A stretch of DNA of 64,000 nt from Paraphaeosphaeria minitans (lineage: Eukaryota > Ascomycota > Dothideomycetes > Pleosporales > Didymosphaeriaceae), in assembly GCA_015832175.1 (NCBI GenBank), contig WJXW01000007.1, positions 2,046,001 to 2,110,000 on the forward strand, in the 5' to 3' direction. Shown here piece after piece: positions 33,379 to 45,065 of the stretch. Every line of letters starts with the position of its first letter. Position 1 is the first letter of the stretch. The translations under genes and the position numbers were made by a program. The notes under the pieces are model-generated. The model was not told the DNA's origin. It saw nothing but the letters and a program-made list of their open reading frames with translations, and searched no databases.

Positions 33379-34390
33379 TGCAACGGAATCGTCGGTCGTT
33401 TGAGGTGGGCAAAGGTGGAGTACCGGAAGCTGTGCTGAGAACGAGTGGTGCTGCAACGTAGAGGTGGTTTTTTATGCTGAGTTTCTAGCGTCCGAGTGCG
33501 GTAAACAAGGTGAACAGTCAAGAGCTTCCCAAAACGCGCTGCCATGGACTTTTTGAGCACGGGTGGATTGAGGCTCTTCGTTTTATAGCGCGATCTGGAA
33601 GTCGCGAGACACGTATGGCGAGACATATTCACTCGCGCTAGAAAATATGACCGAGCTAGAAGTTGAAACTTGATCAATACTTCTAAGTCAAGACGAGGCT
33701 CTATGAGATTCGTAACCTTGATGTATATGAGGTTCATGGTAAAATGTGGCATTTGACATAGTTTGTCTATTAGACGTATCAACATTTAAAAGTAATCCTC
33801 ATACTCAGTGCACGGCTTACATGTACGCCTCTCTTTCAGAAGGCATAGCTGCCATAACCCAAGCTGCACCTAACTTCTTAAGGCTCACAGAACTTTCGCT
33901 GATGCACGTGTATATCGGGTTGTGCTCTGTGATAGCCGCCACATGTTCAAAAGTTATCCAAGTTCTTTGTTTCGGACCCACGTTTGCTTCAAACCGAAAA
34001 TCCTAACAATCTTCCATAATGTAGGATAAAGAGCGGGACTATATACATTGCGTCATTCTGCACCAAGCCTGGGGTTGCTGGGGAGGGAGAGGGTTGAGTT
34101 TGAGGTGGGAGCGGCATGTTGGAGGTTAGTTGTAGGTAGCTTGGGAACATATTCTTCAAAAGGAAGTCGGTTTATGACTACGACAATTCCTTAAATCAGG
34201 TCAATCAACAGAGACGCGACGCAGGCAAAGAGAAAGGGATTGAAGTGGAAGACCGACAGTGTAAACACAGTAGTCATTCAATCATCTCGCAATGGAATCT
34301 CTACGTGGTCCATCTTCCTATTTGACCCATCTTGAAGCCCGAATCGACTTTCCCACATAAACACACACTATACCCCACCAACTTTTCCAT
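33379..34390. other. Intergenic spacer
   Basis: No supported gene. It is AT-richer at about 33600-33800. It contains the 5' flank of the hypothetical gene and the 3' flank of the UPF0303 gene. Confidence 0.5.
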
Positions 34391-34951
34391 CTACTTCCCA
34401 CCCTCCCTCTCCTGCTCCTCCTCCAACGCCCGACAAACACCCGCCAACTCCTCCACAACAACCATATGATCATCCCACTGCTTCAACCCACTCACCACGC
34501 ACACCGCAACCGGCCACTCGCACCCCCTCACATAAACCGGCACCCCGCCCCCATGAATCGCATACGCGCCCGCATTCGCCTCGCCCCCAACCTTGCCCGC
34601 AAAAACCGCTTCGTCACCCTCGTACTTGACATGCAGCCGCCACGTGCTGGCCCCGAACCGGATGACGCTGGCGCGCTTCCGCGCGATCCACAGGTCGTTG
34701 TCGAGCGCGGTGCCGTCGTGCGTGGTGGCGTGGTACAGGACGTGCGGGGGCGTGGAGCATGTCGCGATGTGGATGCAGGCGGGGGCGAGGAAGGTGAGGA
34801 GGCGGGTGTGCAGGGCGGTGCCGAGGCGGTGGGCGACGCGTGCGTTGAAGGAGGGGAGGGAGGAGGCGCGCTCTTGAGCGATGATTTGGTCTATGTCGCG
34901 GGGGGCCTCGCCTAGGGGTTTGAAGGTTGTTGTTGTTGTGGTGGAGGCCAT
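34391..34951 (-). CDS. UPF0303 / HbpS-like (DUF336) protein
   Basis: Single exon, 186 aa. It begins MASTTTTT after a non-coding open stretch. Residues about 15-180 match the UPF0303 (yeast YBR137W) branch of the HbpS/GlcG-like fold: a helix with DIDQIIAQERASSLPSFN, the segment LYHATTHDGTALDNDLWIARKRASVIRFG, and a Gly-rich NAGAYAIHGGGVPVYVRG turn. The yeast member is a cytosolic oligomer reported to interact with the Get machinery; its biochemical role is unsettled. A single complete domain with no targeting signal is present. It is divergent from the SDR gene, about 965 bp away. Confidence 0.87.
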   Translation of the reverse strand: MASTTTTTTFKPLGEAPRDIDQIIAQERASSLPSFNARVAHRLGTALHTRLLTFLAPACIHIATCSTPPHVLYHATTHDGTALDNDLWIARKRASVIRFGASTWRLHVKYEGDEAVFAGKVGGEANAGAYAIHGGGVPVYVRGCEWPVAVCVVSGLKQWDDHMVVVEELAGVCRALEEEQEREGGK

Positions 34952-35916
34952 GGTGGTGAGGTGCGGGTCTCGTGAAGGAGATTGAACGTGAGAAATGTGT
35001 CTTCTGGCGTCTGCGTCTTGAAAGAGACTTTGATTTTTTCTTTCCTGCAGAAAGATGCGTATAATAGAGGTGGATGTTGGTTGGGATGCAGTTACTGTTG
35101 AGAATACTCGGTTTTGAATGGAGTATTTCGCCGAGAAGCACCGAACTGTTAAAATTTCCACTTTAGAACATAGTGGCGACTACCTACTCCAACTTTTAGC
35201 CTGGGTGTTATTACACATGCTGTGAGATATTGTTTAGCGAGCAGATGCTCCTCCACACAGACAATTAAAGAGTCTGTTTCCTGGTAAAAATGAGGCTGTG
35301 TCGGCAATGGAAGCAAAATGAGGTTATCGTGTTCCAATTCAGCATGCACCACGCCCAACGTACTGTGTTGAGATGTCAGTCCACTCGGATTACCGGTACG
35401 TGGCGCATGAAGTTCTCAGCTCTACATGTAAATCTCCGATTTTGACCACTGTAAGGCGAGCGCATTCTCTCAGGAGAGCGTCTTCTGGAACACGAAACCC
35501 ACTTACGCCTGTCACGTACCTCTCATTACCCTCCACACACCACCTTCCAAGCACCCAAACACCTCAGCCTCCTCTCTTCAGCACATTCGAAACTGCTTTC
35601 TTGGCGCGCATGAAGCTCAGGTACCGCCCGAGTAACAGTTCACCAGCGCATGATGTGCAGGGGCTGCAGATCAGGCTCGCGTGCTCTCACATCCACCTCG
35701 TCCTCGCCGGCCCATCCGGTTTCAGCGCGCATGGGGACTCACATATAATGACCCGCCGGGCGATATGGGCAGAGGAAGCAATATACGCAAATCCGCACGA
35801 ACGACTGTTCGGCGGCGATCGACATCCCGGCAAGAGCAGAGAGCGAGGGAAGACGTGACAGGCCGCTCGTGAAACGAAACACATCCTACTTCCCTAGGCC
35901 AATCCTGCACAGCACA
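34952..35916. other. Divergent intergenic region (UPF0303 / SDR)
   Basis: It holds promoters for both flanking genes. An open frame of 161 codons from 35373 has an ATG but no domain, signal peptide or conserved-looking segment, so I do not call it. Confidence 0.5.
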
Positions 35917-36630
35917 ATGCCGACATACTTCCTCACGGGCGCGAATCGCGGCATCGGGTTAGAGTTTGTGCGCCAGCTCTCGGCATCGCCATCAAACAGC
36001 ATCATCGCGGCCGTCCGCTCGCGAAAGAGCGACCTGGACGTCCTCAAAGCGCTCGCCCGCGCCAACGCAAACGTGCACATAATCGAATGCGACGTGTCCT
36101 CGACCGAGTCCATCGCCAGCCTGGAGTTCCGCGTCGCCGAAATCCTCTCCAAGACGGGCTCCAACCTAAACTACCTCTTCAACGTGGCCGGCATCAACGC
36201 TTCCTCGTCGGACACGTCGCTTTCCATCGACCCGGCGAGCCTGCAGCGCCACATGGACGTCAACGTGCTGGGCCCCGCCAAGATGGTCGAAACGCTGCGA
36301 CGCTACCTTGCGCGCGGGGCCGTCATCGTGAACATGTCGACGGGGCTGGCGAGTCTGACGGTTGCGCGCGACGTGTCCAAGTGTTGCACGTACAGCATCA
36401 GCAAAGCCGCGCAGAACATGCTGAGTCTGCACCAGGCCAAGGACCTCAGGCGGAGTCACGCCATTGTCATCTGCATGGATCCCGGGTGGGTGAAGACACG
36501 GATGGGGGGCAAAGGCGCCTTTGTGGAGCCCGAGGTGAGCATCTCGGGGATGCTGGAGGTGATACAGGGACTGAGGAAGGAGGATAGCGGCAAGTTCTTT
36601 CGCTTTGACGGGGGGCAGATTCCGTGGTAA
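35917..36630 (+). CDS. Short-chain dehydrogenase/reductase (classical SDR)
   Basis: NAD(P)-dependent oxidoreductase, 237 aa, single exon. A Rossmann fold with TGANRGIG at residues 7-14 (cofactor binding), CDVSS near 66, FNVAGIN in place of NNAG near 92, a catalytic Ser in VIVNMSTGLASLT (about 143) and YSISK (about 168-172, catalytic Tyr and Lys), then the PGWVKTRMGG loop. Length and motif order fit the small cytosolic SDRs related to C-factor/sniffer-like enzymes. The substrate cannot be inferred. The ATG at 35917 gives the family-typical start just ahead of the glycine motif; the frame extends upstream without conserved sequence. Confidence 0.9.
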   Translation: MPTYFLTGANRGIGLEFVRQLSASPSNSIIAAVRSRKSDLDVLKALARANANVHIIECDVSSTESIASLEFRVAEILSKTGSNLNYLFNVAGINASSSDTSLSIDPASLQRHMDVNVLGPAKMVETLRRYLARGAVIVNMSTGLASLTVARDVSKCCTYSISKAAQNMLSLHQAKDLRRSHAIVICMDPGWVKTRMGGKGAFVEPEVSISGMLEVIQGLRKEDSGKFFRFDGGQIPW

Positions 36631-36876
36631 TGGTTGTGTATGTGTGTTAATCAATGCTACGGGGAGAGGGTGGTGGAGACGAGGCAGGTGGTAATGGATG
36701 GAGAAGGAGAGATAGCAAGTCAGAGCGCGCGCGAATGACGTGACGCGGACCTCGGCTTCAGGGTCTCGTCAGCGTCTAGGTAGGTAGATATAGCATCTGC
36801 TGTGGTATCATAACACACCCAACATACACCGCAGTATTCCCACAAGGCGCAAGCAGTCCTGCGTATAGCCCTCCCG

Positions 36877-37458
36877 ATGCCTCAGACCCGCGGCCAGAAA
36901 CGATATCTAGACATGGACGCCGCACTGAAGCTTTTCTTCTCCTCCCCACGCTTCGCCGTTGCAGGCGCCTCCTCAGACCCCTCCAAGTACGGCCACAAAG
37001 GTAGTCTACCTACAGTCCCTGTCACTCCTCTTCAGCACCACCTAGCCTCTCATCAATCGAGCTCACGAAGCTGACAACCCCAAGTGTTCGCGTGGTACCT
37101 CGCCCACGCCCTCCCCGTCTCCCCCCTCAACCCCCGCGCCCCCACCATCTCCGTCCGCTCCACCACCTACCCGACCACCGCTTCCCCCTCTGCCCTCAAG
37201 GACGCGTCCTCCTACTCCCTGTCCATTATAACCCCGCCGGCCGTGACCAAGCAGGTCCTCCGCGAGGCGAAAGAGGCCGGGATTCAAGCCGTGTGGCTGC
37301 AGCCCGGGACCTTCGATGACGAGGTTATTGAGTATGCGAGGCGGGAGTTTCGCGCCGCGATCGGGGGCGAGGGAGGGGGTGGGGGAGAGGGGTGGTGTGT
37401 GCTTGTTGATGGGGAGGACGGGTTGAGGGCTGCGGGGAGGGAGGGGGCGAGGCTGTGA
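36877..37458 (+). CDS. CoA-binding-domain (Rossmann) protein
   Basis: Exons 36877-37000 and 37085-37458 (165 aa); the 84-nt intron ends GAAGCTGACAACCCCAAG. Matches the small CoA_binding_2 family (bacterial YccU-like): RFAVAGASSDPSKYGHKVFAWYLAH near the N-terminus, then a parallel sheet with SLSIITPPAVTKQVLREAKEAGI and AVWLQPGTFDDEVIEYA. A Gly/Glu-rich insert near the C-terminus is low complexity. The ligand is presumed to be CoA or a nucleotide; function is unknown. It sits 246 bp downstream of the SDR gene on the same strand, and a TAGGTAGGTAGATA element lies between them. Confidence 0.87.
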
Positions 37459-38450
37459 GGCGGGATGCTGGACGATAGCCGGAGTAAGGAGAAGATTGCA
37501 GATGGAGCTAAAAGGTGGGCATGCGCTTGACTCTGATGGGAGGGTGGTGTCACGTGGACTCAACGGAGTGGACTTTGGCGGGGCGGTCGGCATGTGCATC
37601 GCAGGGTGCTGTGATGCCTCGTCGTGCCTGTAAAAAGACTGCAGATGCTTGGGGTCGCGTCTAAGTGAGACCATGGTGATACGAAACTGCAAGCCCGTCC
37701 ACGACTGCGTCGGAGAAACACGCATAGCTGCATGGGCCAGGCCAGCCACACTTCACGACCATAATGACAGTTTCATAAAAGTAGTTGATCACGAAAGTAA
37801 ATATTCATAATCCGCACCCGTTGTCCTATCCAAGTAACCACCTCAGACCCAAGATTGACCCACACCGATGATCGATTGCATAGCAGCCCAACAACCACCG
37901 ACCCTGCCCCCGCAATCCCCTCGATCCTATGATACCCTAGAAACCATACAATACCCAAGCATCTGCCCAGCCCAGCCACCGCACCCAGGACTACGCAGAA
38001 GCTCGTAGTACTGGATGAGTCGTGGCCACCTGCGATTGGCCCCCGCACCAGAAGTACATGTAGCTACAATAGGCGACGCATATGAGAAGGTACGAGACGG
38101 GGAAGCGGAAACATAGGAGATAGGCAAGTTAAGGAGGGTGTAGAAAGAAAGATGACGCGGTGACGCATGTGTGTTTTTTTCGTGCATGTGTTATCGGGAG
38201 GCTTCCGTTGTGTGACGTGGCTTTGTATAGTCGAGGACATGGCTGTAGGGAGTGTTGGTGGGATTGGATGGATAGCTCGCCCACGGCTTTTTGGATTTCG
38301 TGATAATGAAGAGGTGTATCCTTCGTAGAACGGTCGTTTGCGGAGACGGTAGTGGGAGGCGAGCTGAGCGGAACGGAACCCAGATGAAGGAGAAGGACAG
38401 GCCAATCCACACAGTCGGCACAATGGTGTGGGCCTGATCTGGCGAGTTGC
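37459..38450. other. Convergent intergenic spacer
   Basis: No supported gene. Frames here are short, or antisense echoes of the flanking genes. Confidence 0.5.
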
Positions 38451-40080
38451 TTAGAAAAACACCCTCGTGCAGTCTTCATCTTCCTCGTCTTCACCCAGCA
38501 TCCACAGCTCATCGACCCTCTTAATCTTCCCCTCGCCCCCCTCGAGCTCATCATCGGCCCGCATGACGCAGCTATACGCAACGTTCCATCCATTCACACC
38601 CGAAGCATAAAAAGCATCGGCAACTGCGGCCTCTCGACTACCACAGCGGATCAACTTGTAGATCTGTCTGCCATTAAAGTGCGCTCCGTGAACGAAGGGC
38701 TCGCTAGCCTGACACGTCGACAGAACAACAAAGTATACCAGCGGCGTTCCATCCAGTGCCTCGCTCTTCTCGTCCGTGCAGGTCGGGCAGGCACCCGAGA
38801 AAGCATCGTCGATGGAATGTCCAGCGGTGCAATCGAAGATGTCGTCGTCAGAGGGTGTGACGAGCGCAGCGGAAGCCCAGATCCGCGGCGTCTCAAGACT
38901 GACGGGCCTCGGGTTCTCCAGAGCCTCCAGCTCGTCCGTGTCGCACCCGGAGGCCTCGAATGATTCCTGCTGACGGAGCCACGAACGCTTGGGCTTCTCG
39001 TACCAGACGTCGGTAATGCCGTGCTGAAGTATCCATTTCAACTCTTCGAAGTCGGTGATGTGGGCGCGGTGGAAGCTTGTCAGGACGTTGCGTTTGAAGG
39101 GCGTGATGCGGACCACGCGGCCGTTATCGAGGCTTGACTCGCCAGAGTATTGAACGGGTATCAGGTCTGCTGGGGTGGAGACATTGTTGCAGTCGTCGTC
39201 TAAATTTCGTAGACCCCGTGATCTAGTAGGCTTGTATGGAGGGGATGGCGGAGGAGGGGCCATCGGCATCGGCGGAGCAATCTTTCTTATATTAGCTTAT
39301 ATGACCGCAAGGAGCATTCGGGACACAACTCACCAAGTAATTCATAGGCGGTAGTGTAAACGTAGGTGGAGGCATTGCCACTGGTGCAGGTGGAGGAGGT
39401 GGTGGTGGAGGAGGTGGAGGAGGTGGAGGAGGTGGAGGAGGTGGAGGAGGTGGAGGAGGTGGAGGAGGGGGATGAGGAGCAGGCAGACCAATTGCTTGTG
39501 GCGGCGGCGGCGGCTACTAACGTGTCAGTCAGTCTTCTTGAAAAGGGTGGGAGTTTCAGCACTCACCAGAGGTAGAACAGTGAAAGGCTTCTCTAATGGT
39601 CAGTACTGAATTCCAAAAGGATAGAAAACTTACATTGAAAGTAGGGGAATGAGAACGAGGCGTCTTAACAGCTTTCTTAGGCTTTGTGCGTGCTCCTGGA
39701 GTCAACCACCCCGATGTTGCCCCGTTGTAAACAGAAGTTGGCGGGAGATTGAGATGACCTGGAGGCATCATGAACGAGTCTTCCATTTTTGCCAGCTCTT
39801 CGTTTTGCTGGCAGCTCCCATGGCAGCAATGCTGGAGACCTGCCGATTTTGCAGATATAGGCGGATGAGGAGCAAACCCAGATTTGGACCTAAGAGCAAG
39901 CCCGCACGGGTTGCAGCCCAGGGATGGAGCAGCGACGGTTGGCGAAGCTGGTGAATAGGTATGTGGAAACTTCTCGTGGTTGATGGAAGCGTTCGTTCCA
40001 TCTAGAGATTCGAGTGAAGAGGATGGGACCAGCTGCATCGACGGTCCGTTTTCGATAAAGACCATGTCCTCCGAAGCCAT
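38451..40080 (-). CDS. Hypothetical proline-rich protein, four exons
   Basis: Exons: 40080-39634, 39590-39567, 39513-39334 and 39281-38451 (493 aa, all phase 0). The 24-nt second exon is inferred: it joins the flanking exons in frame and is bounded by CATTAGAG and GTGAGT. Residues 1-150 are Ser/Pro-rich with a possible zinc-like CCHGSC motif. Exon 3 (158-217) is dominated by polyproline coded by a GTGGAGGAG repeat on the opposite strand. The C-terminal 250 residues look globular (KRNVLTSFHRAHITDFEELK, WILQHGITDVWYEK, and paired cysteines GACPTCTDEK) and end in an acidic EDEEDEDC tail. No family is recognised. A WH2/profilin-type actin role is one thought prompted only by the polyproline. Confidence 0.72.
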
Positions 40081-42588
40081 GATGCGTGGTTTATGGCGAT
40101 ATGTTGGTTTGTGTCGTTTTAATATGAGTATATGAAGCTGTGAAGGTGCTGGAGTTGGAAGCACTCAATGAAGCACATGAAGGTTGGAATTTCTCGGCAG
40201 CAGACGACCCAGATATACAGTTCACTCGTCTAAGGAAGGAAAGCGCCTCTCAAAGTTGTTCACGTAGCAAGGCTGCAGCCTACGTGGGCAAGAGCAGGAA
40301 TCTAGCTGAACAAAGTGAGGCCCACAGCTGGCTGACTAGCTGTTTGTAAAGCGCATTTGCGTCCTGCAGTACGACCATCGGTAGATTGAACTTTGATCCC
40401 TATTCGAGAGCCCATTCTGAGGCCTGAAGGTCATCTGTACGTGATGGCGAACGGTCGAACGGGGCTATCGATCGGTGGAAATCAACCAGTGAACAGTAGC
40501 GCCAGCTGATCGCACAGGACGCCAGCGAGCTCGCCATGGCAACGTGTATCCAAAGTAGTGGATGACCCGATACCATCTATCAATAAAGGGTGTGTGGCCC
40601 TGGGGAATTCAGTGGTTGGAAGCCTCACCGAGTGGTGGCGTTGTAGATGTACGTATCCTTTAGCTAAAAAAGTCGCTTCATCAAGCTTGTCCTCTCTGTG
40701 GCTGTGTTATTGCAGAAAATAGAGCGTTAAGGTGCCACTGCTTGACTAATTCCGGGAGCAAATCAGCTTGAAGGAGTGTAGGTGCAACGTGCAACCGTAT
40801 GGTCATAGATACGAGTTCTTCCAATTCGAATCATACTTATAATACGAACCATAGGGCGATAAGCCCTCATTGGAAAGAGTGCTAGTCGAAACAAAGCAAA
40901 GGATGCCTAGGGGTAAGAGCTAGGAACTCCTTGTGACCCAGGGCTATGGAAACAGTACAATTGAGAGGCGCGACAAGACAAAGCAGGATTCGACTGAAGA
41001 GGTGGAACTCCACAAAGCCTCAGCCTCACTCTCGAGGTGCCCATCGTTTGATAAGGGGCAGATGACCTTGCAGTCAGCTCCCGGCAGACCCGTTGTCGCT
41101 TGGTTCGGTGAAATGAAAGACCCGAAGAACGGCCGAACTTTGTTGTCAAAGGGAACTCATTTAGGCCGGCAGCCCCATGAAGTTGAACGACTCCGGTGAG
41201 GTATGTTGGACAGAGACTAGCCAAGTCAATCGGAAAACAAAATACTCACATCGAGGCTCCCCACACCGTTGGGCTGAGCTGAAACAATAGCAAGTGGTAA
41301 AACTTGGTCGTTGTTCTGCCATAGATGGGCTCTGTTTCTGGAGATATAGGTATAGACGTAGCCGAGGCACCATCAGGCCAGGTATCGAGCGCAGGGTTCG
41401 AGCTGGCCGATGTTCAGTCTAGCACCCCTAGTAACCGCAGATGAATGCTATCCTATGAGCGACTACTTATCGACATGACTGGTGTTCGTAGGGCGGCGTG
41501 GTCCTATGCACGGGACACTGCAAGCTAAATCAACCTGCCCTGGCCAATCATGCGTCCGGGATACTTCAAGATACCTGCAATTGTATCCATCATGCCTGGA
41601 ATTAGTGTGATGCAATCAGAGGGCCTCTGACAATCGCGTTCTGGGGCTGTGCCACAGCTACGTACGCGCTTGGACCCACGTTGCAGTATCGAAGCGAGCG
41701 GAAGATCGAAGCAGCCCAATACGGATGTCGCCGGATTGAAAGGATAGATAGTAAGCGACTGAGTTCTGAGTCATGACCTGGACTATCTTGGGGTCCACGT
41801 CCACTTGAACCTGAGTCAATGGAGGTTTCTAGGAGTCGTCGGGGCGACAGTTCCTTCTGACTACACGGTATGCAGCGAAGGGCCGAAAGTAAAACCGTCT
41901 CTCAGGATTCAATATAGATTTCATGTAAGTGTTCATATCTTTTGATACTCATATAGCCGAAACAAGAAGATGAGGCGGAGGCACTTGTTGCGTTCAGTAG
42001 CCTTGGAGAGCTCCAGGACTGAGGAGGTCGTATCACGACTGTCATCTGCAGTTCTTCTTCGAAGCCATGTCTTGTCAACGATATCGAGTGTAAGGTAGAA
42101 ACACGGAAAAGGATATGATTTACACGAGAAATGAGGCGACGAAGGGGTGCGATGAAGGGATCATCCTCGTTGTGCCGCCACGATGGTATAGACCGCATCT
42201 GGGAGTCATAAGCGCAGTATTGCTTAAGTCTTTCGAGATGAATAGAAGTCATAGAACAGATCTAATTTTGTCATGTACAATTGACATGGAAGTTGAGATA
42301 GCCATGGAGGACTTTGGTGCTTGCACCAGTATGAGCACGAGCACCTGCGCGTTGCAGTTCCACGCTAATCCAAAGCCGAGCTAGCACCATGTGCCCAGTA
42401 GTACCCAGAAGGCGTCACTGCATGTCCAGAGCTTCAAGCTCCGCATCGCTCAACCATCTCCAACCGCAACACCCTCGCCGTTCGTACCAAACGCTACAGC
42501 CTCGCACTCGGAGATCAGCGCTCCAACTCCCACCGTCGCAATCCCGAATCGCGCGTTCGCCGCCCGCGACGAACGAGCTCAGCACAAC
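40081..42588. other. Long intergenic spacer
   Basis: About 2.5 kb with no recognisable gene. Overlapping frames of 60-115 codons occur at about 40900-41400 and 41900-42400 without domains or splice logic. The last 200 bp before 42589 are Ser/Pro-coding in frame with the Vma9 ATG, but the conserved family starts at 42589. Confidence 0.5.
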
Positions 42589-43039
42589 ATGGCAAACGGG
42601 TACGGCCAGCCCACGCCGGCGCCTCCAAGAACCTTGCTAAGACATGCAGATGGGCCCCCTTCATCGGCCTCGTAGTCGTCGCGATATTCTGCGGAGCCGC
42701 CTGGTTCCTGTCCCCCAAAGGCGAAGAACAAACGTACGTCAAGCTCGCCCGGGTCGCGCTCCTAGTCCTCGCGCTGCACGGCTTCTACTACGGTCTCAAA
42801 TCATGAACTGTGAAATGACCACGGTAAACGGCTTCTCTTGGAGGCAGTGCGCGCAGAGAGGCGGACGGAGGGAGATAGTGGGGAGAGGCTGATGTGGAAA
42901 CAGTATCTGGAGATCGACACTCATCCTCTCGGCGTCGGCCATGTACATCATGTGGGCGATTACCTTTCTCGCGCAGCTGCATCCGCTTATCCAGCCGGTG
43001 CGGAACAATCTACGAGGGCCGGAGGACTTCCAGCGCTAG
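42589..43039 (+). CDS. vma9: V-type proton ATPase subunit e (Vma9)
   Basis: Small hydrophobic Vo-sector subunit, 76 aa, in three exons: 42589-42599 (11 nt), 42650-42733 and 42904-43039. Intron 1 is 50 nt (GTACGG...GCTAAGACATGCAG) and intron 2 is 170 nt (GTACGT...GGCTGATGTGGAAACAG). Joined, they give two transmembrane helices (about 6-24 and 37-56) flanking the family signature WFLSPKGEEQTIWRS, then MWAITFLAQLHPLIQP at the end. Length and motifs match the family (about 70-80 aa). No single open frame reveals this gene because each exon is short. It is convergent with the Arv1 gene. The start ATG yields MANG, a common fungal opening. Confidence 0.93.
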
Positions 43040-43560
43040 GGGACGATGCGGTGTACTAGGAGAAGGCTGGATTTAGGATGCGAGAAGATGCGGAAGGAGG
43101 GAAGCGAAATGAGCACGGCTGGCAAGGTCGGAAGAAGACAAATGTTCTGGGACGGACCGATTTGACAGAGCGACTTTGTACTATGGATACATGGGTTTTA
43201 GCATGGGCAGGACGGCGCTGTACAGATACACTCCATCAACCATATTTGGCATGCAAGCTACTGTGTAGTCATTAGCACATTCACGGGCACGGTTGGCTAA
43301 GAGGGAGACTGTTATATGACTAGCACACATCATCACTCGCATACCAACAACATAGCATGATACTGTCTCAGCATATAGCTGGTATATGCTGCCGAGTTAG
43401 ACTTCAGAGCGAAGCCGGTGCACCCAACCTGATGAACGACGATAGCAATAGAACACACAGCAACATGCACGTCAGGCCGAGAAACCCGGCAACACGAACA
43501 ACGGCTCGATTCGACGTGACACTTCCGCTCGCATCCAACACCCCTCATCAAAACGCCACC
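43040..43560. other. Convergent spacer between vma9 and ARV1
   Basis: It contains the 3' flanks of both genes. No additional gene was seen. Confidence 0.6.
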
Positions 43561-44538
43561 TCACCACCCCAACACCTCTCTCCCCATGCTCATCACACCC
43601 CCCACACCCCCCAGTGCATCATCGCCCTCCCTCAACCCCACAGCCCCCAAAACCGCCCTACTCACAACCTCCCTACACGCCGAGCCGATCCCAACAAGCA
43701 GCCCCGCCCGAAGCCACCCGCACCCCACCAGAATCTCCACCGCCGCAACATTGTTAACGGCAACCGCCCACCCCACCGCCGCCGCGGCGCTCGGCAAGTC
43801 GTACTCCCAGATTATCAGCAAGATGGGGAACAGCTTCGTGCAGGAGCTGACCAGCAGCGCGGTGGAGAGGGCGTTACCGGCGGGGAAGTATGCGGGTGCG
43901 AGGAGGGAGCGGGTGGGAGGGGGGAGGGAGGGGGGTGGGATGGAGCAGAGCAGGCGGATGGGGAGGTGGAAGGATAGGGTGGAGAGGAGGACGAGGGTGA
44001 GGTAGAAGAGGTATTGGAGGATGAGAGGGAGGGTGGGGATGGTTGAGGGAGGGAGGGGGAAGGGGGTGGAGGGGGAGGTGCTTGTGGTAGAGGGGAAGGG
44101 GAAGGAGGCTTTTTCGATGCGGGCCCAGGTTAGGTAGACGTCGAAGAGGAGGAGGAGGGTGCCGAGGCGGAAGATGGAGCGCTGGGTTCGATGGTTGTTA
44201 GTAGGGTAGTTAATAGGGGGGAGGAAAAGGTCCTACGTCGAAGCGGTCATCTTCGAGGCCGAGCTTGTTGAAGAGGAGATGGCGGTACACCTGGACGTCG
44301 GAGAGTTAGTTCGACGAGCCGTGATATTGCAGGTTGATGGATTGTGCACCTGCGGCTTTATGAGGACCAGGTCGATGAATATGACGACAAAGTCATGCTC
44401 GATGTACTTGTCTGCGAAGCGCTTGCACCGCGGGCATTGTGTAAGGCGGACGCCCTTGCCGAGAGCGCGGTCGTCTGCTTTGCTGTAAGAGGTGTACAGC
44501 GTCTTGACGGGTGCGCGGCATTCGATGCAGATTGGCAT
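43561..44538 (-). CDS. arv1: Arv1-family ER lipid-homeostasis protein
   Basis: Multi-pass ER/Golgi membrane protein needed for sterol and GPI/sphingolipid homeostasis in yeast. Exons: 44538-44350, 44290-44237 and 44181-43561 (287 aa, all phase 0). The N-terminal Arv1 homology domain has a zinc-ribbon-like C4-x2-C7...C35-x2-C38, followed by YIEHDFVVIFIDLVLIKPQ and VYRHLLFN. Several hydrophobic segments follow (LGTLLLLFDVYL; LQYLFYLTLVLLSTLSFHL; the conserved NALSTALLVSSCTKLFPILL and IIWEYDLPSA). A C-rich coding tract at about 43911-43940 made me suspect a frameshift, but base-by-base counting shows the frame is intact. The C-terminus after about residue 240 is Gly-rich and poorly conserved. 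Confidence 0.92.
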
Positions 44539-45065
44539 CGCGTTGGCAAGACTGCATTTGCGCTGCGGGCGTGAACGTGTCTAGGTGCGCGAGTCACGTT
44601 GGTGGGCAAATAGGTAGACATAAGGAAGATGTAAAGTGTGACGGGGTTTAGGTTGTTTCGGGTTTAAACCGACACACATTCGGAAGTAAAAGTTGCAGAG
44701 TAACCGCAATATTATTCATTATTCATTATTCCGTTCCAAATACGGTATTTTACAGAACGTGAAAAGCAACGAAAAGCAAGAAAAGGAATGCGTCCCGTGT
44801 ATGTCTGCGCCAGTCCCAGCCTCTCTACCGGTCCTGTGACGCTCGCGGAGCGCACGCTAAGAAAAGCAAACAGATTCGACCGTTACATTCGTGTAGTTTA
44901 GCAAGCTGAACGAAATGATAACCCTGATTCCATTCCAATAATGAATCCCCAGCACAGTCCAATGGGTCCAAAGAGACACGAAAGCCCTCTAGGTGAGGGT
45001 TGCCATCATCGCAGCAATGAGCTTGGGATTCGGCTCACGACGGCCTATCCAGAATCAACGCCATC
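44539..45065. other. Intergenic spacer
   Basis: ARV1 5' flank and DUF8035-like gene 3' flank. An ATTCATTATTCATT repeat lies near 44714-44731. No gene was seen. Confidence 0.55.

Noticed and set aside
34466..34915. 149-codon plus-strand frame
   Set aside because: Antisense to the UPF0303 gene, which has a recognisable domain on the other strand.
41385..41425. GGTTCGAGCTGG resembling a tRNA B box
   Set aside because: No matching A box, acceptor stem or anticodon arm at the right distance.
43900..43945. Suspected frameshift in ARV1 at the C-rich tract
   Set aside because: Recounting base by base from 44181 to the stop at 43561 gives 621 nt (207 codons) in one frame, so the gene is intact.
43357..43977. 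206-codon plus-strand frame
   Set aside because: Antisense to the third exon of ARV1 and driven by low-complexity Pro/His codons.
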